Assembly: GCA_022606425.2 (NCBI GenBank)
Contig: JAHDVF020000445.1
Location: 310,001 to 374,000, forward strand
DNA from: Lepidostoma basale
Lineage: Eukaryota > Arthropoda > Insecta > Trichoptera > Lepidostomatidae
DNA: 64,000 nucleotides
Direction: 5' to 3'
Under the pieces are notes generated by a model. That model made no database searches. It was not told the origin of the DNA and saw only the letters and a list, made by a program, of their open reading frames with translations. The translations under genes were made by a program, and so were the position numbers. This document shows positions 19,371 to 29,358 of the stretch, piece by piece (the first letter of the stretch is position 1; each line of letters begins with the position of its first letter).

Positions 19371-20098
19371 TGATGACATCTCAAGGATATTACTTGTTAT
19401 TTATAAAAATAAAGTCATAGCTACTCGGTACGAAAATCGTAATATGGTACTTTATCATTTCCGCCAATTTCTCCGAAAAAATGGCGTGATGGTAAATTAG
19501 TTAGTTATCACAAATGACAGAAAGCCAGAAAAAACTTATTTCAAAATATCAGAATATTATTGAGGGATTTTAAAATTTTCACTTTCATTCTTACTTTTGG
19601 CGATCACCAGCCAATTGAAAAATATTTTTAAAGTGTGTTCGATGAAACCCTTTCATGTATTTTTAGTCCAATGCCCTGTGTCAATTAGATTTTTTCATTC
19701 CGTCAAAGCCCCCTGCTGAAAGGGCTGACTTTTTGATCAGTTACACTCAATCGCGGAATTCTATGGGAGAATTTTCGGAGAAGCGAGGGAATTTCTACAA
19801 AGAGTCAATACACACCGATAAAGCATGCGATCAAAAGAATATTCTTATGCAGAAAACGTAATAACCTCCTTTACGAATGTACCTGTACATCTACAATATT
19901 ATTTTAATACGGCGCGCAAAATTATATTTATTAACTAGCTGACCCGGCGAACTTCGTACCGCCTCAGAATCAATATATGTTGTGTTAACTTATTAGTTAA
20001 ATTAAATTCAGTTATTCACTAAGTTAAAAAGAATACTCAAAATGAATTAAGTTCAATGAATGTGCAAAAATCAAAATGAAAAGTTTTTTAATTACATT
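19371..20098. other. No gene; mixed low-repeat sequence
   Basis: 19570-19930 is GC-balanced without repeats. At 19935-19970 TAGCTGACCCGGCGAACTTC is a sequence I associate with a common arthropod repeat end but cannot name. No ORF supported. Confidence 0.35.
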
Positions 20099-20106
20099 GA
20101 TATTAA

Positions 20107-20271
20107 TCGGGTGGTGGTCTAGGGGAAAGAACGCTTGGCTCCTGATCCAGGGGACATGGGTTCGAGCCTGGACACGACCAGATTCCTTCTTCATAATAAT
20201 GAGCTATTTTCTGCTCACATTGAAGATTGTAAAATAAATTCTAATATCATTGATTAAAATCCTTGGTATTA
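20107..20271 (+). mobile_element. SINE S3, complete copy with target duplication
   Basis: A box TGGTCTAGGGG (20115-20125), B box GGTTCGAGCCT (20159-20169), then AATGAGCTATTTTCTGCTCA and TTAAAATCCTTGGTATTA. Flanked by GATATTAA at 20099-20106 and 20272-20279. Non-coding; tRNA-derived by box spacing and sequence. The parental tRNA is not identified. Confidence 0.8.
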
Positions 20272-20529
20272 GATATTAAAAAAAAAAATAATAATAATAA
20301 AATAAAAATAAAAAATGTAATTCACAAGGCAGCAAGGGGTTTGCTTTATTGAAGCATGTTTAAATTCTGTAGACGCTTGTTATTTCAGTGACTGTAGATT
20401 TGTAATTATACATGTATTTTTATTTGTTAAAACACTTTATTTTTGCATACAAATACAATTCAATTACAAACATCTTATTCTTCTGATTGTAGATCTTGCG
20501 ATCTCTTTATGCAGGATATAAACTTTCTC

Positions 20530-20945
20530 CCTGTGATGAAGACGACCAGCCTTCTCTCTATCTCTTTGGTGGTCGTCCTGGTGGTTGACGGCCCTCTGGA
20601 GTCTCGTGCATCACAATCTTTCGAATTCTTGCTGGATCCATTCTCTCGATGTAGTCCCTCCAGAATCGTATTTTCTTGCTACTCAATCTCACTATATCTT
20701 TAATTTTGCGGGTTTTGCGAATTTCTTCATTGGGTATCCTATATCTAAGGGTTCTCCCTACAATAAGTCGCAATATTCTCTTAAGAGATGTTTGATTCTG
20801 ACGATGTCTGCTCTTTCTTCGATTCCATAAGTCATTATGGGCCTGATGCATGTTTTATAAATTCTAATATTGCTTTCCACTAGCATATGCTTATTGTCCC
20901 TCAGGCATCTGGAGATAACTGCTGCTTTATCAGTCTGTTTTTTTT
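20530..20945 (-). mobile_element. LINE-F RT C-terminus
   Basis: The minus frame encodes RIPNEEIRKTRKIKDIVRLS, RFWRDYIERMDPARIRKIVM and GRQPPGRPPKR, preceded by KHMHQAHNDLWN-like sequence with a frameshift. RN-D/EI, RR-WRDH and PPGRPPKRW are the order seen at the end of several non-LTR RTs. Related: 32.4, 43.0 and 63.5 kb. Confidence 0.75.
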
Positions 20946-20984
20946 ATTTTTTTTATTCAAATTTGTTTAGTTTAATTACAAACG

Positions 20985-21118
20985 ACAAATCGATGAGCGC
21001 GCATTTTACGATGTATGAATGTAGAGGAAGCTAGAGAGTTACGTCAGGACAGAGCATTATGGCGGTCCATCTTCTCTGCCTACACAGATGAAGTTAGTTA
21101 GTTAGTTAGTTAGTCAGT
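20985..21118 (+). mobile_element. LINE-A 3' fragment
   Basis: TTTTACGATGTATGAATGTA, GGAAGCTAGAGAGTTACGTC and a (GTTA)4 tail. Confidence 0.7.
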
Positions 21119-21604
21119 ACAGCCCTGTGAAAATGACTGAAGCCGCCCCTGTCACCATTTGTTATACATTTTACGGTGCTCCAAGGGTTTCGGTATTTAT
21201 TTCCCATAAAATTTGAAGTACCCACCGAGCAAGACCATGTCAGGTGAATCTACCAGGAATCCAGAAAATTAAGTTAACCCTTCAAACAGTTTTATGACAA
21301 CTTGCCAAGGTATCGTAAAGTCGTCATTATCCGTAACGTTCGCTTGCTTTATGGCCCGCAGATGTAATTTGGAACTTTGGCTATTTGTACAAGAATTATA
21401 CCACTTTACGGGCTTCGTAATTTAAATTTTTAAGGAAATTAGCCTTATATAAAGACGTGGTCGTCCCTTCCAAGAATCCGATATAAAAAAAAAACTTTAT
21501 ACTTTTGATTGCGAATTGTTTAAGAACAGATTTTCAAGAAGTTTTTTCTATCGTGAATATTTATAAACAAATTAAATTATATCCAGACGAATTATTTTCT
21601 AATT
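21119..21604. other. Repeat-poor stretch, no gene
   Basis: 21125-21480 is GC-balanced and unrepeated (GCCGCCCCTGTCACCATTTG). No ORF longer than noise. Confidence 0.4.
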
Positions 21605-21915
21605 TAACTAACTTACTAACTAACCATCACGCCATTTCCCCGGAGGGGTAGGCAGAGAGGATGGATCGCCACAATGCTCTGTCCTGGCATACCTCTCGGG
21701 CTTCCTCTACATTCATACACCGTACCATGCACGCATCGATTATTCCGACTTCGAAAGTGACCGCCTTTTAGTAATTGATTCATTTGCTCGTGCCATGTTT
21801 TCCTCGGTCGTCCTCGGCTTCATTATCCACTCACGCTGCTTGTGTACAACTTTTTAACCATTCTACTCTCATCCATTCGTTCCATATGTCCAAACCATCT
21901 CAGATATCCTTAGGT
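21605..21915 (-). mobile_element. LINE-A, second subfamily
   Basis: Minus strand. Compared with the main subfamily it has GGGTAGGCAGAGAGGATGGA and codes for a KGGHI/F-RSRN-RRAC version of the C-terminus (as at 37.1 and 60.0 kb). Tail (TAAC)n at the left; 5' end in KRMDESRMVKKLYT-like codons. Confidence 0.75.
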
Positions 21916-21949
21916 TCCCAGGGATTTTATAATTTAAATTAATTAAATA

Positions 21950-22745
21950 GTCCATTGTTTTGACCGAAACACTATGATACTTTAACATTATAAACTGTTA
22001 AATGAAAAAAATGTATTTTTATACCACAATTGTATTTTTATTTTACGCGATAGCTGTTTCGTCAACCTATGTTGACATCATCAGGTATTACAATAATATA
22101 TAATATCAAATGTCAAATTTTCGTGATTTTTCGAACATTTCAACTCCAGCAAGAACTTCAAAATTATATGAAAGGAAATTATTCAAATTGATGTAGGAAC
22201 AAATACACATAAAGATTCGAAAAATCATGAATATTTGACATTGTATTATTGTAACACCTGATGATGTCAACATAGGTTGACGAAACAGCTGTCGCGTAAG
22301 ATGTGGACCTACATTTGAGTTGCCCATGTTTCATGGAGGGACCACATTACAAATGAAGAGGTTCTCAGCAGAGTTGAAGAGAGTAGGCACGTGTTGAACA
22401 CCATAGCGGAGAGGCGCGCAAGATGGATTGGTCATGTGTTGCGACACGAATGTTTCCTGCATAATGTGTTGGAGGGAATGGTTGAGGGATCGATTGGCAG
22501 AGGACGACCTCGCCAAGAGTACCTAGACCAGATTTGTCGAGATATGGGCTGCACCTCTTATGCGGAGTTGAAGAGAGTTGCCGAGGACCGAGCGGAGTGG
22601 AAGAGGAGATAAGTCGCCTCGCTGCAGACCAATCACTAGATTGAGACCGAAGAAGAAGATGATTTCGACATAAGTTGACAAAACAGTTGTCGCGTAAAAT
22701 AAAAATACAATTGTGATACATAAAACAAAGTATTTAATTTAACAG
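21950..22745. repeat. FB1 with two opposed motifs, carrying LINE-B
   Basis: Minus-strand motif at 22045-22091 and plus-strand motif at 22251-22297, the latter perfect: CUGAUGA (22258-22264), U, GUCAAC/GUUGAC with loop AUAG, GAAA (22282-22285), ACAGCUGU, C (22293). Between them lies a second palindrome with AAATGTCAAATTTTCGTGAT. A further FB1 piece (22660-22745) follows LINE-B. Confidence 0.8.
22318..22660 (+). mobile_element. LINE-B RT C-terminus
   Basis: Frame 22391-22612 plus upstream codons: EEVLSRVEESRHVLNTIAER, RARWIGHVLRHECFLHNVLE, GRGRPRQEYLDQICRDMGCT and SYAELKRVAEDRAEWKRR. Ends GACCGAAGAAGAAGATG. It is flanked by ~40-bp imperfect copies of the FB1 motif. Confidence 0.85.
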
Positions 22746-23038
22746 TCTTCTTCTTCTTCTTCTTTGCTAGCCTTCTTCCCTCCACTGCTGAATATAGGCC
22801 TCTTCCAATTTCTTCCACTCGTCTCTATTCTGCCCCCTTTGCATCCAAGATTTTCCAACCCTTTTGATAATATCATCGGTCCATCTCATCGGTGGCCTTC
22901 CGACACTTCGCCTATTTTCTCATAGTCTCCAACTGAGTATCCTGGGTGCTCATCTGTTGCAACCATGTCAAGCCAAGTGTCCATCCCATTGCCATTTCAA
23001 TTTTGCCACTCGGTCCATGACGTCAGCAACCCTGGTAT
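22741..23038 (-). mobile_element. LINE-D RT C-terminus
   Basis: Minus strand: VADVMDRVAKLKWQW, then RRPPMRWTDDIIKRVGKSWM, NRDEWKKLEEAYIQQW and a (GAA)n tail at the left. KW-W-GH, GRPP-RW-DD and EAY-QQW define this family (also 25-26, 33.4, 45.6 and 62.6 kb). Frameshifted. Confidence 0.8.
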
Positions 23039-23287
23039 CAGTGGCGATACTCCCATAGAAGCCCAGAAGCCCAGCTTGCGTAAGAAATTTTGAATCAAAA
23101 CCCCCAAATCTTAGTAATCATGCCCCCGCATAAACCAATAACCCATCAAATCACCTTCCAACAATGTTTCCATCAGACGTAAAAGGAATAGCTACAATAG
23201 CTGAACCTCTGTAAGTCTGAAGAGGTTTTGATTTAAAATTTCTTAGGCAAGCCGGGCTTCTGGGCTCCTTTGGGAGTACTGCCACTG
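23039..23287. mobile_element. hAT-type MITE, 249 bp
   Basis: Ends CAGTGGCGATACTCCC and GGGAGTACTGCCACTG. Inverted arms include ATAGAAGCCCAGAAGCCC and GCCGGGCTTCTGGGC. Flanks CCTGGTAT (23031-23038) and TCTGGTAT (23288-23295) are an 8-bp duplication with one change. Closely related to the 61.2-kb copy. Confidence 0.85.
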
Positions 23288-23294
23288 TCTGGTA

Positions 23295-24225
23295 TACGAG
23301 GTATGTTCAAAAAGTATCACGAATTTTGAATTTCCGCCGGTTACGTATATTCGATTTTTGATTTTTTTGTGGCGTTATGTTGGTACTCATGTCTCTCACT
23401 TATGCCGATAAGTTCGGCCAGTTTGAATGTTCAGTTAATTTTTGAGAGCCACTTTGCTTGCACGTGTTTTGGCTCGTCTTCGATTTTTGCCCACTCCAAA
23501 AAAATGGATCAAAGAATCTGTATCAAATTTTGAGTGAAAAACAAAATTAAGTCCCCGGACGCATTCCAAATGTTGACTGTGGCATATGGTGAAGCTATCT
23601 TGGACCAAAGCAACGTTTATTGGTGGTACAAAATGTTCTCAGAGGACCGAGAAGATGTGAACGAAAAAGAGCCTGCCGGACGCCCGAGCACGTCAACAAC
23701 AGACGAAAACATTGATGAAGTGAATAACATAGTATTGGCCAATCGTCGAATCACCGCTAGAAAAGTTGCTGAGGACTTAAACATATCGCTTGGCTCGTGC
23801 CATTTGATTTTTACCAATGATTTGGGCATGAGATCGGTCGCCGCGAAATTCGTACCAAAATTGCTCAATTTCGCATCTGCTTGTGCGCGAATTTTTGGCC
23901 AAAACAACACACCAATAATGCCGCAGCCACCGTATTCCCCAGATCTGACCCCCTGTGACTTTTTCTTGTTCCCGAAACTGAAGAGGCCCATGAAAGGACG
24001 ACGCTAGGCTACGATTGAGGAGATAAAGACGGCATCGAAGGAGGAGCTGAACAAGATCACAAAAAATGATTTTTTGGGGTGCTTCGAGGATTGAAAAAAA
24101 CGTTGGCACAAGTGTATAATATCTGGTTGGGATCACTTTGAAGGGGACAAAATAGAAATTCATGAATATATAAATAATTTTTGAAAAAACACAAAATTCG
24201 CGATACTTTTTGAACAGACCTCGTA
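23295..24225 (+). mobile_element. mariner transposon, internally deleted
   Basis: 931 bp between TA dinucleotides (23293-23294 and 24226-24227). Inverted ends TACGAGGTATGTTCAAAAAG and the complement of TTTTTGAACAGACCTCGTA. Full mariners are about 1.3 kb, so roughly a quarter is missing. It entered the 3' target duplication of the neighbouring hAT MITE. Confidence 0.95.
23504..24145 (+). pseudogene. mariner transposase remnant
   Basis: Starts MDQRICIKF at 23504, meets TGA at 23531-23533, then stays open to 24007. The N-terminal helix-turn-helix region (EAILDQSNVYWWYKMFSED, AGRPSTSTTDENIDEV, ITARKVAEDLNISLGSC) is present. The sequence then jumps to NTPIMPQPPYSPDLTPCDFF, so the segment with the first two catalytic aspartates is gone. 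Only the last one (codon 23957-23959) remains. A TAG at 24005 and a diverged tail follow. It cannot encode an active transposase. Confidence 0.9.
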
Positions 24226-24227
24226 TA

Positions 24228-24954
24228 TATGTTTAATTTTATTTTCATTCGTATTAATTATTTATAATAGAGTTTTACATCATTGTTCAATAAACAATTT
24301 ATATATTTCACAACTATTTTACTATGCGCATACTGATAAGGCAATAGGGTTAGTTTAGTACATGTACTCATGTCTATCTAATTCGTAATAAGCTATAGAA
24401 CTAGCGACCCAGATTCTTCAGAACAAGACGAATATGTCCACGATTATGAGTGGTAAAGGTGCCCATATAATTTTCAAATACATCGCCCGACCCTTCGATG
24501 CCCGCACAGGGCAATAAACATTTGCAATTCAATTCATTATTTATAAAGCCGGCCGAATTGTCGCATCGGCCGATTTTATTCTCTCTTTATACTATCGGGC
24601 GCCGGAATATCGCCTCGAGCATTATAATGCCAGTCCGCAAACTGCGTACTTATCTCAATCCCCAAAGTCCAGCCCACAATAACCGACATCAGTTATTACC
24701 TCCATCTGGGTCGCAATAACCGTCCCGAAAGTTCTGGCGATCCGTTTCTGATACCAGGATCCCAGCGGACAGAGGAGTGGACTCGCGCCCAGACGCGCCG
24801 GAATTCTGAATAAATAATTCACCTCCTGCTACCGCTGCTCTCCTAATAATACGTATTTGATTGTAGACGGTACAATATTGAAAATGTATAAGTTAGTTTA
24901 CACGCTTTCGTAATTTAACAAGAACTATGTAACGAATCTAATCAAATGAAATCA
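24228..24954. other. Repeat-poor island, no gene
   Basis: 24405-24850 is GC-rich for the window (GCCGGCCGAATTGTCGCATC, GACTCGCGCCCAGACGCGCC) and unrepeated. A 73-codon ORF over it has no recognisable content. Candidate unique or regulatory sequence. Confidence 0.4.
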
Positions 24955-25316
24955 AATCATAACTGTTAATTCAAAAAACAAATCAGGTGTTATAAAAATA
25001 TATATCAAATGTCAAATTTTCGTAATTTTTCGAATCTTTGTGTATTTGTTCCTAAGTCAATTTGAATACATTTTTTTTCTTTTAAAAAAGAAATTATTCA
25101 AATTGACTTAGGAACAAATACACAAAGATTCGAAAAATTAGGAAAATTTGACATTTGGTATATATTTTTATAACACCTGATGATGTCAACATTGGTTGAT
25201 GAAACAGCTGTCGTAAATTAAAATAAATACAATTTGTGATATAAAACAAAGTTTTTGAATTAACAGTTATAAAATGTTAAAATATCATAATGTTTCGGCC
25301 AAAACAATGGACTATC
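24955..25316. repeat. FB1 with long inner palindrome
   Basis: Inner arms ATCAAATGTCAAATTTTCG and its complement meet near 25080. The plus-strand motif at 25177-25212 has CUGAUGA, U, GUCAAC/GUUGAU, GAAA, ACAGCUGU, C. It ends GGCCAAAACAATGG. The left arm's motif is deleted (ACAAATCAGGTGTT only). Confidence 0.8.
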
Positions 25317-25371
25317 AAATCAGTTAATTTACTCAAAAGACGTTACAAATAGAATAAATTTAAGGCATCTT
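25317..25371 (-). mobile_element. LINE-J tail scrap
   Basis: ATCAAATCAGTTAATTTACT and AAGACGTTACAAATAG match the LINE-J 3' end on the minus strand. Confidence 0.6.
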
Positions 25372-25505
25372 CCGTCTGTCATCCACTGCTGAATGTCAGC
25401 CTCTCCCGTTGCCGCTCCCATCCATCCATGTCCAGCAATTCTCTTCAGATCGGGAGGGGGACGTCCAACTCTGCGGAATCCTGTACGCGGTCTCCACTCT
25501 CATAC
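25372..25505 (-). mobile_element. LINE-D 3' end
   Basis: Minus strand: codons like FRRVGRPPPDLKRIAGHGWM and TFSSG-region ADIQQWMTD. It abuts a plus-strand copy of the same family head to head; the two belong to different subfamilies. Confidence 0.65.
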
Positions 25506-25895
25506 AAAGTGCTGAGAAACTATGAGTGACGCAAAGTGCCATGGAAAGAGCCATGTTAGGAATAAGCCTAAGAAACAGAGTCAGAAACGATACGATAAGA
25601 AAAAAACAAAGGTCACTGACATCATCCACCGGGTGGCGACTCTAAAATGGCAGTAGGCAGGTCACGTAGCCAGAAGCTCAGATGAAAAATGGACAAGAAG
25701 ACTGCAGACTTGGAGACCGTGGACGGCAAAGAGAAGTTCAGGGCGACCGTAACTACGGTGGAAGGATGATCTAAACAGACACGTCGGAATAACCTGGATG
25801 CAGTCTGCACAAGACAGAGTGACATAGAAGCGAATGGAGGAGGCATTTGTTTAGAAGTGGGCGGGGAAAGGCTGAGGAAGAAGAAGAAGAAGAAT
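25506..25895 (+). mobile_element. LINE-D RT C-terminus
   Basis: QSAMERAMLGISLRNRVRND, TKVTDIIHRVATLKWQ, SEDEKWTRRLQTWRPWTAKR and a GAGGAAGAAGAAGAAG tail. Stops (TAG after the KWQ codons and others) interrupt it. Confidence 0.75.
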
Positions 25896-25939
25896 ATTAC
25901 ATATTCATACATCATACAGACTGCTGAACGCGGTCTCAT

Positions 25940-26130
25940 ATTATCAGAATACTTCTGTGGAGGTCTTGGATAAAAATAGGATTACCCAAAGGATGGACTG
26001 ACAACATTGTCCGAATTGCTTAAACGACCTGGATGTGGAAGGGATAAGACAAGGATGAGTAAAAGAAAATGTAAAAGGTCTATATCCAGCAGTGGAGAGA
26101 AGAAGGCTGAAGAAAAATAAGAAGGAGTTA
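25940..26130 (+). mobile_element. LINE-D 3' fragment
   Basis: GLPKGWTDNIVRIA and VYIQQWREEG in one frame with stops, then GAAGAAAAATAAGAAGG. Confidence 0.65.
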
Positions 26131-26217
26131 ATTTAAATGTCATCCAATGTTACAAATTCATCAAATGTTATAAAATGTCTCCAATCGTGCTTATTTCGTA
26201 GAGTGTAAATAAAAATT

Positions 26218-26800
26218 GTCCGACTCTTCTATTATATTATTATAGAAGAGTCGGACTAAGCTGGGCAGCTTTCAAAAATCTTGGTCACATTTTGAAAAAT
26301 CCGAAAATACCCATCAACTTGAAAAGGAGAGTGTTCAATGCCTGTGTCCTGCCAGTGTTCACTTATGGTATTGAGACAGTCACAGTGTTACAAAAAAGTG
26401 CCAACAAGCTAAGAGTCACTCAGAGAGCAATGGAGAGAGCCATGTTGGGTATCAGTTTACGGGACAGACTCAGAAATGAGGACATATGAGTCAGGACAAA
26501 GGTTTCCGATGTTATCAAGATGGCCGCAACCCTCAAGTGGCGATGGGCGGGACATGTCGCTCGCGATCCAGATGAAAAGTGGACAAGGCGACTTCTGTGG
26601 TATTGGCAAGGACGGCAAAGCGTGGAGTTGGGCGCCCACAGTTGCGTTGGCGCCACGATGTCCGGAGGAGTGCGGGAAGTGCCTGAATGCGGATCGCTCA
26701 GGATAGAAGAGAATAGAAAATGCGAGAGGAGGCCTACATCCAGGAATGGACGGTCAATACAGGCTGAAGAAAAAGAAGAAGAAGAAGAAGAAGAAATAAA
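26218..26800 (+). mobile_element. LINE-D, long copy with 5' snap-back
   Basis: Codes for NLKRRVFNACVLPVFTYGIE, LRVTQRAMERAMLGISLRDR, a stop, then MAATLKWRWAGHVARDPDEK and a (GAA)n tail. The 5' junction is a perfect 14-bp hairpin (26218-26231 with 26243-26256, GTCCGACTCTTCTA), i.e. a tiny 5' inversion. The frame shifts after KSGQG. Confidence 0.8.
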
Positions 26801-27654
26801 AATTGGTGTACTCCGATGGTTACATTTTTATATTTCCTCGATTAAGGTAATCGAGTGTTAAATTGTTGACAAAACTGTAAATAAATCGCTTATATTAGAA
26901 ATATTTTTTCCATCAAACAAGTTAAAGAACAATTTTCACTGAGAGCACTTAGGGTTCTTTTAGTGCCATTAGGAATCCGGTTCACCAAAAATTCAGTCAC
27001 GCGTGTGATTCTTAAAGTGTCCTTAAATTTCCATTCAAATGGAAGAAATATTTCCCTCCCCTTAGCCATACAGGCGTGCATCGCTCCCCATATTACATTA
27101 TACATCCAAGACTGAAATTGCTTCCAGTAGCTACTGATAAAGTGAATTTTAAAAAGCGAGTATTCACCGCCGAACTCAAAGGCACACACAATACGTAAAT
27201 CATTTATAAATAATCCACAAATATATTTGTTTAAAAAAACGCAGAACCGGCTATTTTATTTTATTTATGCCATTTATTAACATTTAAACAATATTCATAA
27301 AATAAAAAACAATTTGACATACTTTAAGTGGGTATTCGACTTCTTCCGGGTGAACAAAACATAAGCATTTCAAGATGGCAGCAAGAGGGCGCCTGTAGGT
27401 AAGCTGTCATTTTATTTTAAAAAATTATATTTATTTTGTATTGTTCTAGTACTTTTTAGAGTGTGAGATGGTTTAAAAAGGTTTTATATACATACATTTG
27501 CATTGCCGTATGTGGTTGATGGTTTTTATGGTGCTTCATAACGGAATAAATATAACACGTGTACGCTGTCATACCCTAAAGTTTATATATGAAAAATAAT
27601 ACAATTAAGTTAAACACAACGTTTTGTGGACAACTTCTTTTCTCTTTCTCATGC
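26801..27654. other. No recognisable gene
   Basis: A minus ORF of 99 codons (26890-27189) is unrecognised and lacks coding hallmarks. 27240-27640 is AT-rich. No repeat shared with the window. Confidence 0.35.
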
Positions 27655-27775
27655 TATAATAACTAACTAACTAACTAACCATCACGCCGTCTCCCCGAAA
27701 GGGTAAGCAGAAAGAATGGACTGCCACACTTTAATCGATGCGGCACTCCATCCTTCTCCATCTTCTATAATATAT
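27655..27775 (-). mobile_element. SINE S1 3' end
   Basis: (TAAC)n, CCATCACGCCGTCTCCCCGA and then the S1-specific AATCGATGCGGCACTCCATC. Truncated before the B box. Confidence 0.7.
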
Positions 27776-28015
27776 ATCAGTTAAGTTGTTTGCTACATAC
27801 AAGTATTTATTATGTATATTATAATATATAAATACTTAAGCTCAAAAAATAATGTAATGTAAACAACTATGCAATCGAAGTTTAAATGACGTAATCCTAA
27901 AAAGACGAAACTAGTCCTAAAAATACTAAAATCCGTTAAAATACGTATTTTTGAAATGGCTTAAATAAATAATTTTGATCGAAATAATAAAATTTCAACT
28001 CTTTGATCCAAATAC

Positions 28016-28272
28016 ATTACTAACTAACTAACTGACCATCACGCCGTCTCCCCGGAAGGGTAGGCAGAAAGAATGGAACGCCACACTGTTCTGTCGTGAC
28101 ATACTTCTCTAGATTCCTCTACATTCATACATCTTGTCATGCAAACACATCGATTTCTCCGACTCCTCACGTGACCGACATTTAATATTTGATTGATTTG
28201 ATCGTGCCACGTTTTCCTCGACTTTTCTCTATTTCTAGCTCCGTTTACGCCGTTTACATATACGTTCTTTAT
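28016..28272 (-). mobile_element. LINE-A 3' end
   Basis: Tail, then CCGTCTCCCCGGAAGGGTAG, CTGACATACTTCTCTAGAT-like and TCGTGCCACGTTTTCCTCGA (GRPRKTW codons). 5'-truncated at about KRRKRRK...LYV. Confidence 0.75.
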
Positions 28273-28394
28273 ATTACAATTTTGTATAATGGCTTATACA
28301 ATTATAAATACATCAAAATCATTATACATATATATCCTTGCATATTATTTTATTTTTAACTGTCTATTCATGAAATAAACTGATTTGATTTGTT

Positions 28395-28610
28395 CTATGT
28401 TCGCCATACTTTGTGTTGTGAATGTTTTATATTTTTCTTTTTCTTTTTTATATACTTTGTATTCAACACTAACTTTTTAAACAAATTAAAATTAAATATA
28501 AGACATGTTTCGGACAACCCGGTTCTTCCTCAGTGATATTATAAAGATATATAAAATATTATAAAATTGTTTACAAATATGATCAGTTTTGACAGATTTT
28601 TTAATTGATT
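28395..28610 (-). repeat. FB2 half element
   Basis: CGCCATACTTTGTGTTGTGA, TATACTTTGTATTCAACACT, then the minus-strand motif at 28494-28540: CUGAGGA, A, weakened hairpin, GAAA, ACAUGU, C. Centre region CAAATATGATCAGTTTTGAC. Confidence 0.7.
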
Positions 28611-28774
28611 TATTTTGATATTTGCTCCAAGTGATAATGTGATTAAGGTGGTTTTTTTATTAAATTATATTTTGTTGTTAAAAACCTTCTGTAAAATTCT
28701 AGTGTTGTGAAATCGGTGTGGTAAAGTAAGATTTTTTTTCATCTAAATTTGTTTATCTTCTGTCACGTATAGGG

Positions 28775-28925
28775 GGCGCTCCAGATAGAAGTATCTGAAA
28801 CAGGTGGGCGAGGACGTGAAATGTGTCTCATATGTTGAGCTGAAGAGGGCTGCAGAAGACCGAACGCAGTGGAGGACGAGGTGCAAGATTTGCTGCAAAC
28901 CAATCCCTAGGATCGGATTAAAAAA
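28775..28925 (+). mobile_element. LINE-B 3' fragment
   Basis: GEDVKCVSYVELKRAAEDRT then QWR, followed by CKPIPRI, matching the LINE-B C-terminus. No tail is obvious. Confidence 0.65.
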
Positions 28926-29007
28926 CAATAAGTTATGTGTTCTCTTGAATTTGGTAAGTTTTTTTTTTATGTATATACTCGTATTATCTATCTGATGGTT
29001 TAAATAA

Positions 29008-29358
29008 AATAATTAACTAACTAACCATCAGCGAAGGTATAGTCGAAGAGAATGAACCGCCACACTGTTCCTTTCTGTATCCTGTCATGCACGCACGTCT
29101 ATTTTTCCGACTCCTAACATGACCTACATTTAATATTTGATTGATTTGATAGTGCTACATTTTCCACGATCTTCCTCTATGTCTCGTACTGTTTATGTGA
29201 TTAACATATACTTTCTTTGTGTTTCTTTCTTCATTCATTCTTTCCGTGAATCTAAAACATCAATGACTCTATCATTATTTTGTTCATATGATTGTTTTCA
29301 TTTCCACTATATTCACTTCTTATATTTGGATTTGACACTCTATCGTATACATGAGGCT
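29008..29358 (-). mobile_element. LINE-A, decayed
   Basis: AACTAACTAACCATCAGCGA, CGTCTATTTTTCCGACTCCT, CCTCTATGTCTCGTACTG and CATTATTTTGTTCATATGAT in LINE-A order. Confidence 0.65.

Noticed and set aside
26890..27189. 99-codon minus ORF as a host exon
   Set aside because: No recognisable motif, AT-driven residue use (K, I, F) and no conserved splice pattern.
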